DNA from: Bolinopsis microptera
Lineage: Eukaryota; Ctenophora; Tentaculata; Lobata; Bolinopsidae
Reading direction: 5' to 3'
Length of the DNA stretch: 64,000 bases
Assembly (NCBI RefSeq): GCF_026151205.1
Contig: NC_087079.1
Coordinates: 5,537,230-5,601,229, forward strand
A program made the position numbers and the translations under genes. Positions 12,401-24,400 of the stretch are shown one piece after another (position 1 is the first letter of the stretch; every line of letters begins with the position of its first letter). Under the pieces are notes generated by a model, which was not told where the DNA came from, did not search any database, and saw only the letters and a program-made list of their open reading frames with translations.

Positions 12401-15400
12401 GTGTTAGAGTCTAGTTTCAGAGCCTTGTGTACCAGGGACAGGTACAGGACTGCAGAGTTCCCTACCACTCCCACTATCACTACCTGTGGGGTTATTGTTA
12501 GAGTATAGTTTCAGAGCCTTGTGTACCAGGGACAGGTACAGGACTGCAGAGTTCCCTACCACTCCCACTATCACTACCTGTGGGGTTAGTGTTAGAGTCT
12601 AGTTTCAGAGCCTTGTGTACCAGGGACAGGTACAGGACTGCAGAGTTCCCTGCCACTCCCACTATCACTACCTGTGGGGTTAGTGTTAGAGTCTAGTTTC
12701 AGAGCCTTGTGTACCAGGGACAGGTACAGGACTGCAGAGTTCCCTGCCACTCCCACTATCACTACCTGTGGGGTTAGTGTTAGAGTCTAGTTTCAGAGCC
12801 TTGTGTACCAGGGACAGGTACAGGACTGCAGAGTTCCCTACCACTCCCACTATCACTACCTGTGGGGTTAGTGTTAGAGTCTAGTTTCAGAGCCTTGTGT
12901 ACCAGGGACAGGTACAGGACTGCAGAGTTCCCTACCACTCCCACTATCACTACCTGTGGGGTTAGTGTTAGAGTCTAGTTTCAGAGCCTTGTGTACCAGG
13001 GACAGGTACAGGACTGCAGAGTTCCCTACCACTCCCACTATCACTACCTGTGGGGTTAGTGTTAGAGTCTAGTTTCAGAGCCTTGTGTACCAGGGACAGG
13101 TACAGGACTGCAGAGTTCCCTACCACTCCCACTATCACTACCTGTGGGGTTAGTGTTAGAGTCTAGTTTCAGAGCCTTGTGTACCAGGGACAGGTACAGG
13201 TAACAGGACTGCAGAGTTCCCTACCACTCCCACTATCACTAACTGTGGGGTTAGTGTTAGAGTCTAGTTTCAGAGCCTTGTGTACCAGGGACAGGTACAG
13301 GACTGCAGAGTTCCCTACCACTCCCACTGTCACTACCTGTGGGGTTAGTGTTAGAGTCTAGTTTCAGAGCCTTGTGTACCAGGGACAGGTACAGGACTGC
13401 AGAGTTCCCTACCACTCCCACTATCACTACCTGTGGGGTTAGTGTCAGAGTCTAGTTTCAGAGCCTTGTGTACCAGGGACAGGTACAGGACTGCAGAGTT
13501 CCCTACCACTCCCACTATCACTACCTGTGGGGTTAGTGTTAGAGTCTAGTTTCAGAGCCTTGTGTACCAGGGACAGGTACAGGACTGCAGAGTTCCCTAC
13601 CACTCCCACTATCACTAACTGTGGGGTTAGTGTTAGAGTCTAGTTTCAGAGCCTTGTGTACCAGGGACAGGTACAGGACTGCAGAGTTCCCTACCACTCC
13701 CACTGTCACTACCTGTGGGGTTAGTGTTAGAGTCTAGTTTCAGAGCCTTGTGTACCAGGGACAGGTACAGGACTGCAGAGTTCCCTACCACTCCCACTAT
13801 CACTACCTGTGGGGTTAGTGTTAGAGTCTAGTTTCAGAGCCTTGTGTACCAGGGACAGGTACAGGACTGCAGAGTTCCCTACCACTCCCACTATCACTAC
13901 CTGTGGGGTTAGTGTTAGAGTCTAGTTTCAGAGCCTTGTGTACCAGGGACAGGTACAGGACTGCAGAGTTCCCTACCACTCCCACTATCACTACCTGTGG
14001 GGTTAGTGTTAGGGTCTAGTTTAAGAGCCTTGTGTACCAGGGACAGGTACAGGACTGCAGAGTTCCCTACCACTCCCACTATCACTACCTGTGGGGTTAT
14101 TGTTAGGGTCTAGTTTCAGAGCCTTGTGTACCAGGGACAGGTACAGGACTGCAGAGTTCAGTACCACTCCCACTATCACTACCTGTGGGGTTACTGTTAG
14201 AGTCTAGTTTCAGAGCCTTGTGTACCAGGGACAGGTACAGGACTGCAGAGTTCCGTACCACTCCCACTATCACTACCTGTGGGGTTAGTGTTAGAGTCTA
14301 GTTTCAGAGCCTTGTGTACCAGGGACAGGTACAGGACTGCAGAGTTCCCTACCACTCCCACTATCACTACCTGTGGGGTTATTGTTAGAGTATAGTTTCA
14401 GAGCCTTGTGTACCAGGGACAGGTACAGGACTGCAGAGTTCCCTACCACTCCCACTATCACTACCTGTGGGGTTATTGTTAGGGTCTAGTTTCAGAGCCT
14501 TGTGTACCAGGGACAGGTACAGGACTGCAGAGTTCCCTGCCACTCCCACTATCACTACCTGTGGGGTTAGTGTTAGAGTCTAGTTTCAGAGCCTTGTGTA
14601 CCAGGGACAGGTACAGGACTGCAGAGTTCCCTACCACTCCCACTATCACTACCTGTGGGGTTATTGTTAGAGTCTAGTTTCAGAGCCTTGTGTACCAGGG
14701 ACAGGTACAGGACTGCAGAGTTCCCTACCACTCCCACTATCACTACCTGTGGGGTTAGTGTTAGAGTCTAGTTTCAGAGCCTTGTGTACCAGGGACAGGT
14801 ACAGGACTGCAGAGTTCCCTACCACTCCCACTATCACTACCTGTGGGGTTAGTGTTAGAGTCTAGTTTCAGAGCCTTGTGTACCAGGGACAGGTACAGGA
14901 CTGCAGAGTTCCCTACCACTCCCGCTATCACTACCTGTGGGGTTAGTGTTAGAGTCTAGTTTCAGAGCCTTGTGTACCAGGGACAGGTACAGGACTGCAG
15001 AGTTCCCTACCACTCCCACTATCACTACCTGTGGAGTTAGTGTTAGAGTCTAGTTTCAGAGCCTTGTGTACCAGGGACAGGTACAGGACTGCAGAGTTCC
15101 CTACCACTCCCACTATCACTACCTGTGGGGTTAGTGTTAGAGTCTAGTTTCAGAGCCTTGTGTACCAGGGACAGGTACAGGACTGCAGAGTTCCCTACCA
15201 CTCCCACTATCACTACCTGTGGGGTTAGTGTTAGAGTCTGTCTCATTAAAGACAATGTTGTTATAAATTAATCATGTTGTTTGGATCTGGAAGATCTTCA
15301 CCACTCTCCAAATTCTAAATAGTCGATGGCGATCGACTAATAATACTGTATCCAATATTAATACGACTTTGCCAGAAAGTTGAGAACATTGGTTGTTATG

Positions 15401-18400
15401 CTTGATATGAAATTGAATAATTAATAATTATACATGTCAACAGGAGATATTGGCGTGCAGCTGATCGGCAAAACATAATTAGCGAAAAAAAAACTAACAA
15501 GCGAATGAAATGATTAGAAGGTTGAATTGTGGCTATAGTGCAACGATTTAGAATTGGCTGTCGAGATAATATGCGGTTGTACTTTAAATAGATGGCATAA
15601 CTTATTACTTATGTTTACTGTAGAATGAGAAGCGGTTAAACGTGGTCCGGTAATGATTGATGTTGTATGTGTATTTTGATTGGCTGACCTTACCGACGAT
15701 TTCTAAAAATCGTCAGTTCTTAATCGATGCACTATAAACTAGTCACTCTTCATGACGCTAAAATACCAGTAAATTGTAGAGGAGAAGTATGGGCCTTGTT
15801 GTTGAGGTGAGGGCGTATCCCGGAGTCTCAAGAATATCAGATATATTTGTTATATTCGTCCCATCTACTGCAAACATGATATTGTGCCCTGGAGTTCGAG
15901 GTTGGTTAGTCGAAATATGCGCAAAGTGAAAGGAGGGGCTGTTCCAAAAACAATTTATTTACCGCCACATTCAAACAAATAACAAAGCAAAACAACATTA
16001 ACTAATACGTGGTATCTATCTGCTAATAATCGTACGCGTGCCAAGTTATCCGCATATCCTTGACCGGCTCACTTTTCTAGAATGAGCGTTATCAACTAAA
16101 TACACTATTGTCTTACCAAAACTTCTTAATTATACAACATAAAATTCTGATACTAGGCTGTTTGCTAGCAGTGTGGCACTCCTATCCAAATATACTACAA
16201 AGAAAAACCTAAACATTTGACTTTTACTCTCTAAGTAGTATTATCAAGAACAAAAATGGAAAATTACCCGTTTCTAAATAGTCAACTTTATGAAACAGGT
16301 GACTCTATTAAGCAATCTGTAATATGAATAACATAAAGGAGCAATGAACCATACTATGTATATAATGTATATAATAAACGATATGGCACATCAATGACAA
16401 ATAGCAAACGTCATACCATCATGGTACTACCGTCCTTAGTCTGATGTAACTATAGTATTTTATATTGCATTGAAGAAATGTCTTTTTTTTTTTTTTTTTT
16501 TTTTTTTAGAGAGGCTGGGCCTGGTTGGCCCACGAGAGGATAGCATATGAATGCTTTGCCTACCTCTGGGGTATGGCAGTCCTGTGGGAGGATGCCAGTG
16601 GAATCAAGATGTGTAATCAAGGATGATGGTAAGTGTTGTGGGGTGTGTCATAGATAAACGCTTAAGTGGTGGTTGAGTGTGGAAGAGAGAGGCGAAATAA
16701 GACGGCGTTAAAGTAGTCGCTATGTTACACCTGTCTGGTCCAACTCCTCTGGCACCACTAAGCGTTTAGTGTGGTTTGTAAAGTTGACAATGGTGGAGAT
16801 GTGTTGGTTGTCGAATATGTCATTGACAGAGAGGTAGTAGTCCCGGAAATATTGACCTCTTATTTGGGCAATAGCCGGGCACTGTCCGAGAAAGTGTGAG
16901 ACAGTCTCCTCTTCGTCGCCGCATTTAGGACAAGCACTTGTGTCTGATTTGCGAATGGTGTGTAGGTGTTTGTTGAGGCCACAATGTCCCGTGATGAGGT
17001 GCACTGCAGTTCTATAATTTTGTCTGTTGTTACTGAGTGTAGTGTTGAGATTTTTGATGATGTTGATGTTTTTATGTCCAAGTGTCAGTTTAGTGTGTCT
17101 GGGACCATCAGTAATCCATGATTCTTGATTAAGTTTTGTGACTTTGTCGTTGATCAGGCGTTTGATGTAAGATTGTGGAATTGGGCAATTCAAAGTGGAT
17201 TCACTGGTTGTACCATTTTTGGCCAGCTCGTCTGCTTTTTCATTACCCCACAATCCAATGTGTGCAGCTATCCATCTGATCTCTAAGGTGTTAGTGGATC
17301 CGAGTGTATTGAGGGTGTCGTAACAGTCTCTAGTAGTCCTACTCCTCGTTGAAGGTGAGGATATGGCTTGAATAGAGGAGAGACTGTCTGACCATATGAT
17401 GATGTGTGTGTTTGTATAAGTTGATAGATATTTACAAGCTTCGATGATGGCAGTGAGTTCTGTTTGATAAACGGTGCAATCATCGGGAAGCTTGAATGAT
17501 CTTTCATCTAGTGTAGTGTTGTTGTTGTCTGTGGTGATAATATAACCAGCCCCGCTACCTGAGTCTGTGCGTGACCCGTCTGTGTAGCAGGTGATGGTTT
17601 CACTGGGGATGTTGTCGATGGTGTTTTGGAGTGAGCCTCTATAACCAATGTTGTCAGCTCCAGGAGTGGTGACCGTGAAGCGTCGTTCAAGCATCATGGT
17701 TGGTATAGATAGGTCTCTCTCTGCTTTGGGTGGTATGTTGAGATCTACCATGAATTGTTTGTTGATAGTGGTGTGAGTTGTGATGGTACCTTTTCTGGGG
17801 GCGATAGTTTCGAGGGTTAGGCTTCCATAAGCTTGAAGCCTGGCTGTGCCCTTTGCTGCTTCACCTCTCAGGAAAAGTATGATATCTGGAGTGTTAGTGA
17901 GGTGGTTCAGTGCGATGAAGGGAGTACTAGGCATGGCACCAGACATCATTCTCAATGCCAATGCCTGAACTCGTTTGAACTTCCTCGCGTTGGTGTCTGT
18001 TTGGGTTGCTCTAATCCATATACTACAGCAGTATGATAGAATAGGTCTGATGACAGCGGTGTACATCCATTTGCATGTTTTAGGGCTCATACCCCAAGTG
18101 GGGCCGACAGCTCTTCTACATTGCATAAGGGATGCCGTAGCTTTTTTGGTGGTATTGGTGATATGTTCATTGAAATTGAGCTTGCTGTCGAGGGTCACTC
18201 CTAGGAATTTGGCAGATTTGGATAGACCTATGGTGGTGTTACCCACCACCACAGGTCTTAGTGTCCATTTCTTATTCCAGGTAAACATGACTATTTGTGT
18301 TTTGAGTGCGCTTATGGATAGATCTTTGGTTTGGCACCATTTTTCTATTGTGTTGATGGTTTTGCGTGTTCTGTTCCAGATGATGTCTAAATCATTCCCC

Positions 18401-21400
18401 TCCGCTAGAGAGAGCAGATCGTCTGCAAAAGCTTGCAGATAACCTGGTATGTCTCTTGCGGTGTAGGCCAGGAGATCATCGACTACCAGGTTCCAGAGGA
18501 AAGGGGAAAGGATGCCACCTTGAGGGCACCCTCTCCGGATCCGAACCCTTGTCGACTTATCCTTATGATTTAATGTGATGAATCTGTTAGTTACCATGTT
18601 GATAATCCATTGTGCTGTGGCCAGATCCACTTTCGTGGTCTTGATAGCGTCAGAAATAGCCTTGAAAGAGACATTATCAAAAGCTCCCTCTATATCTAGA
18701 AAGACGCCTAGGACATATCCCTTCTTAGCTATCCTGCGCTCGATGGTGTGAGTAACTTTATGAAGGGCTGCTTCGGTTGAACATCCTTTCTTAAAGCCAA
18801 ATTGTCGTTTGTTGATGTCTTTAGCGATATTAAGGTCGTGTTGCATATGCCACAGTATCACCTTCTCCTGTAGTTTTAACATCACTGGAGAAAGGGTGAT
18901 AGTGCGAAATGACTTTGGTTGGTTGTAGTCAGTTTTTCCAGGCTTTGGGAGAAAGATTCCAAGGGATTCTTTCCACAAAGTTGGAATGTGTTGGGTTTCA
19001 TGATTTTTTGTCATAATGGTTCTGGTGATGTCTTTGATGTGTGTCCAAGCTTTCTGTATGATGATAGGTTTGAGGGTGTCGGGTCCAGCAGCTTTCAACG
19101 GATCGAAGGATTTAAGAGCCTCCTCGATTCTGTCTGGGCTGTAGATGGTATTGAGTAAGGTGGTGGTGATTGGTAGAGGACCAGGTGGAGGCACTGGCGG
19201 ATCAGTGACACTATCCTTGAAGTGGGTTCGTGTCATGACCTCCAATGTCTCCTCTGCATTTTTGGTGATGTCTCCGTTTGGTTTGTAAACGGCTTCTAGT
19301 GTATGTTTGTTGTCGTTACAGGATTTCAGAATCTTATTCATCCTTCCGGATTCCTTAACAGACTCTGTTTCCTGACAAAAAGTTCTCCAGGCATTACGCT
19401 GGGAGTTGGTTATAAGTCTGTTGTATTGTTTGTTGCTCTCTCTAAGAGCGAGCCACAGGGCATCAGTCTTCTTTTTGCGGGCAGTAATCAGTTTTTGTCT
19501 TATTCCCCTCTGTGCTTCCTCTACTTCTTGAGTTAGCCAGGGGGGTTTGCGGACGGAACTTGAGATGTAAGTAATGGGGCATGCCTCCTCGAAGGCTTCC
19601 TTTAGTGCAGTATTGATTATGTCTATTTTGTGATCAATTTCAGTCGTAGTGTTGATTTGTGTGTTGTTAAGGTTGGGGTTATTCGATAGGATCTCATCAA
19701 ATCTGTCCCAGTCAGTGTTTTTGACTAGTCGGATCTGTTTGGGTTCCTTCTTTGGCCCTGTAGTTATATCGAACATAATATAGCGATGGTCAGAGTTGGA
19801 GTAAAGGTCACTAACATGCCAGTTACTAATGAGATCTCCTCCCAACTGGTTTGTTATTGTGAGATCGATAATTGAGTTGTGGCCTCGAGAGTTGAGGAAG
19901 GTTGGGGATGATCCTTTGTTGGCACATGACAGCCCTAGGGAGGAGAGAAAGTCAAGAAGCTCCTCTCCCCTTTTATTGCATGCCTTGTTCCCCCAAAGGG
20001 TGTGGTGGGAATTGGTGTCCGACCCTATAATGAGCGGGATGTTGTTATCATTTGCGTATTTTGCTAGAGGTGATGTTTCTTGTGGCGGTACCGGCCCATT
20101 TATATCCATGTACGAAGCTGCCAGAATGAGTTCTGTCGAGCTGAGTTGGATTTTAATGGCCACTTGATCGGGTGTTGTGAATTGTGTAAGTTCCCAACAT
20201 TTTACTGTCAGGTTTTTGTGCAGTACAATAGCGGCACGGGGTCTTTTATCCCCGACCTTGTAGTAATATTGGGTGAGATCCTTATTGATGGGTGGTATTA
20301 GGTTTTTGTTATTAGAGTACGGTTCTGTTGCAAGAATGATTGGATTTCTCCGGCCGTGAGTGTTGATAAGGAGGGTTTTCCATGCATTGAACTTGCGTTT
20401 GAGATTAATTTGGGTGACAGAGTAAGTTTCAGACTGCTTATTGCGTGCTGCAATAGTAGTTTTTAACTTTTTTTGGCGTCTCTTCTTTTTTGTGCTAGTT
20501 TGAGCGTCATTGAGCGGAGTGGAAGCCGTCCCTCCCCCTAGACAGGTATTATGACCTATCATTGCCGGTGGGGCGCTGAGGAGTTGGACAGGGTCGGGTA
20601 GCAGCAGCTGGCCCTCCAGAAGGTACGCATGGTCCCTTCCAGACAAACAGCCCCCGCCAGACCTTCCCTGAACATGGCTCCCACAGTCCGCTCAATAGAC
20701 GTTTGTGTGTGAAATTGTGTTTGTTGTTATCTTTTGTTTGTGACCATATGTTCTCACGTGGGTGCGCGCACCCGCGCGAAGATATGATTTTTTTAGCTTT
20801 TAACACAATAATGTCGTATGTCGGTTGGACCATTGAGACTTGCCGAGAGTCAAAAGTGGTCGGTTGAAAGTAGGTTGTTGGTCTGATCGCAATGCCAACT
20901 GTCGATTCAAAGTCCCCATCCGGCCCGACTGCAAACAACTTTACTTGCTTAAGCTGGTCGTTATGGATAGTGACCGTCCCTCCAGTTGGCACCACTGTTG
21001 GTAGTAAAGGTTGGTTTTTGGTGTTGTTACAGTATATTACTTTATAGGGTTCGTGGACGGTGCACAAAGTGCATGAGTCAGACCCAAGAGTCCGTGCACA
21101 TACATTCGTGTTTGCCGAAGCACACTCTATCCACGATCTATAAAGCAAATGGTTGATCAGTGAGGGTGTATCGTGAGTTTTAACACTTTCTGCGAATCGT
21201 AGAAAGATGCTGAGAAATACTACGACGACAGTGTTGAAATGCCGCCCAATAAAACAGGGAAAATGGGTGCTAATGATCGGCATTAAGGGCCCGACCTGAA
21301 GCGCACACCCTAAACTTCAAAAACCCTATAGCTCAATGTGAATGAAAGCTGTGAGAGCTCAGGGAGGAAGGATCAGGTGAGTTAAATAGCCAAAAGAAGT

Positions 21401-24400
21401 GCACGTGCGACTTATGTCCAGTGATGCCCAGCTGGACAGTACGGCTTAGTTTCGGCAGGTCGAGTGAAGCCGAGTAAGCCCCCTTACCACGTCAAGGTCA
21501 CTTAACCGACTCCAGGCTGCAGTTCCAATCAATCCAAGAATGAAAGACACGAACAAGAAGTGGGTTGAAAGGAATTACAGTCAGATAAATCAGAGTAAGT
21601 GGGCGGAGTCTTCACGAATGCTCTGGTGCTCAGGACTGACTCCGCCGCCGTACTTATAATCCCAGCAATTCTAAAGCGTCCAGGAGGCCCCAGACGAGAG
21701 GCGGGAGCCCAAACCCCCCGTGCTAGCCCCGAGAAACGGGTCCAAGGCCCGAGAGTTTGACAAGAGCCAGGATCGCAATGCTAACTGTCGATTCAAAGTT
21801 CCCATCCGTCCCGACTGCAAACAACTTTACTTGCTTAAGCTGGTCGGTATGAATAGTAACCGTCCCTCCAGCCAGCACCACTCACCCATCCCCGCCGCAC
21901 CCCCGTGCCAACCCCCAGATCTCAGACCATACCACGAGGAGCACGAACCCACACCAATCCCGCCCAGGACCCACCCAGCCGCTCGAATTACCGGGAAGCT
22001 GCCTGGCTAATGCTCTGGACCAGAACAAAAGGGGGAAGAGAAATGTCTTGAACGAGGGAGGAATGTTAATTAAACATGGAGATCAAGGGGCCATCGGGGC
22101 CATCAAGAGCCTGATTATAGAATACATCTAATTCTAATGAGAACTAGGTCTGAATATATTGTGTAATTATTCATATTGGGACGATGGAGTCCGGACGGCT
22201 GCTGGCCCAATAATTTACTGATATTAAAGAAAAGTTGGCTTTCAATATATTATTTATTGATAAAAAGCGTCCGTGTGATCCACCATCCTTTCCGACGAAG
22301 TAGGTATAATAATGTAGCGTATATAATTAAGAAAGCAAACCCACACATAGCCTCGGGTATAGGACACTAGGGCGTAGGAAACAAAGGCGGTAGAGGCAAG
22401 AGCGGAGGACACGAGGGCGTTACTTTCCTTAAAGGGTGGATACAAGTACAACAACTGAGTAGTGTCTTTACTGTGTGAATATCTGAAGCAGTATGTTTCA
22501 CAGTATATAATAATATAATAAGTTCAGCAAAACATTTGTGATGCCGAAAAGGTACAAAGTTATCCAGACTGAATAACTGTTTAGACTGATTTTGAGCGAT
22601 CTTATATCCACCTGGTGAATCAAGGAATACATGAACGTAATTCTTAAGACAATAAGTTTATTGTAAAGGTAGAGTGTGTAGAGATAGTAACTAATTAATC
22701 AGGTGGTATCTGACCAGACAAAAGAAGTAAATATTAGCAACAGACAAGTTGTGATCTGAATGATATAGCAATTTAATGGAATCATAAATTAGAGTGTGCC
22801 AGATGCATCATTGTCATCGTACAAAATAAAATGAAATGTGAAATTGAACTTTTCGTTACATTTAAAAAATCGCAGCTGGTGAAAAAAAATAGACGTCTTC
22901 TTCCCTTCATACGGGCCACCATGTTCCACATTAATCTTTAATCCAGTATTATCAGTTACAGTTCGTGTGGTAGCAGCTGTTCATTGTCTTATTCTAACAG
23001 CAGCCTGCCCTCCGTAATCTGTTCCTAACTGGATAAGGGGTCGTTCACGTCATATGAATGACCCCTTAATCAGTAATCTGTTAAGTAAAGAGTTTACACT
23101 TTACTCCCGTGTTTTTCCTTAGCCTACATCAAACTTTGATGAGTAAAGGTCAATCAATATTTAAATAATATAAGTCGTTTAATAATATAAGACATAAATA
23201 ATAATATGAGTGATAAAACTTAAACTAAAGAGTGGCCATTACACGCCCTTTAGTTTATATGTTATAAATGAGACATCGGATAAGTTCAAATTTTGTGCTA
23301 AAACTTTATCATTCAATAATTGTCTGAGAAGCTGTGAAAGTTGATGATTTTGCTTCTTTAATGAACTTATTAATCAATTGAAATAACTTAATCCTATAAT
23401 TGATTAACTAATTAATCAATTACCTTTCCTCAGATGATGGTGACCAACCTGCGGGGTGAGATGACCGTGGAAGTTTCTCCGAACGTATCAGATCTCTTCC
23501 TTGACAGCGACAGTTACTTGTCCAAGGTAATTATCATTAATTCATTAATTATATATTCGTTAATTGTTAATTAAGTATAATTATCAATTAGTATCACTAA
23601 TTAATTTAATATTCATAAATTAATAATCAATTAAATATTCATTAATAATTGAATAATTGATATTTTTGGTGACAAAGTGAGAGTCTCCACTCAGTTTTTC
23701 TAACAAGTTGTCGACGTTTCGGCCCACGCCTTTGTCATGGACGACTGACGAGACGTGACAATTACGTTAAAAATTAATAAAGCTCAATAAATGTAATAGA
23801 TTTGTAGTGTTGCAATTAGTTTAAAGGTAACTTACAAATGTCGGTTAATGTTTAACAGAGTAACACGTTGCATTTTTTCGAAGAACCGTTGCTCTGGGAT
23901 TTTACAGTAGCCGGGATACTTCGTGAGGATGTCACTTCTATTTGATATTGGAAGTTGTCTTTATCAATAGTTTATTCTTTCAATTTTACCTTACACCATA
24001 CAATTATTTTTTCGTCGTTGCTCCACAACGATTCTTGGCTGGCGACACTTTTTGTCGGAAGTCAATTTAATATGTAGTATTTGATTAGTCGCTATACGGC
24101 TGGTAGAGCGTAGAGTGTGTACGTGCGAGTACTTGTGAGCAGAAACAGGTTACCACAGAAACTAACAGGTTACCACAGAAACATAAGGTTACCACAGAAA
24201 CTATTGTGTCAAAATTACACTAGCGTAATCATTTGGAACCCCCCCCCCCCCCCCTCCTCGGCTGATTACGTGAATATTTATAACGACGATATGTTTAATT
24301 GTATTTCACGAGCGATTTTCAATCGCGTTCTGAAAATCGAGTCTAATAATCTATCTTCTCCTACATTTTTTGAGCAATCACCCTCAAACTTTCAGGATAT

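Larger units (their letters stand above)
16483..22038 (-). mobile_element. Near-complete non-LTR retrotransposon with RNase H
   Basis: Read on the minus strand it ends in a 25-base poly(A), seen as poly(T) at 16483-16507. It has a 212-bp 3' UTR, an intact 1308-residue ORF and a GC-rich 5' region to about 22038, where AT-rich genomic DNA resumes. The string agaaatgtctt lies at 16474-16484 and 22039-22049 and is a likely target-site duplication. A 1.37-kb truncated copy at 29978-31343 is almost identical, which indicates recent activity. It inserted antisense within ASPG intron 9. Confidence 0.8.

Noticed and set aside
11444..15255. Short GPCR-like ORFs (60-94 aa) and plus-strand ORF at 13179 within the 94-bp array
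   Set aside because: Fragments of the repeated exon start in shifting frames; only the exon at 11467-11731 continues into TM2.
16860..20301. Many 60-155-aa ORFs inside the retrotransposon on both strands
   Set aside because: Alternative-frame shadows of the intact 1308-residue ORF.
23705..23770. Penelope-like terminal remnant with cgacgtttcggc
   Set aside because: Only a short phrase matches memory and no ORF or paired end is nearby; kept as a note in the intron entry.
24240..24256. Poly(C) run as a functional element
   Set aside because: Homopolymer with no context; likely slippage.
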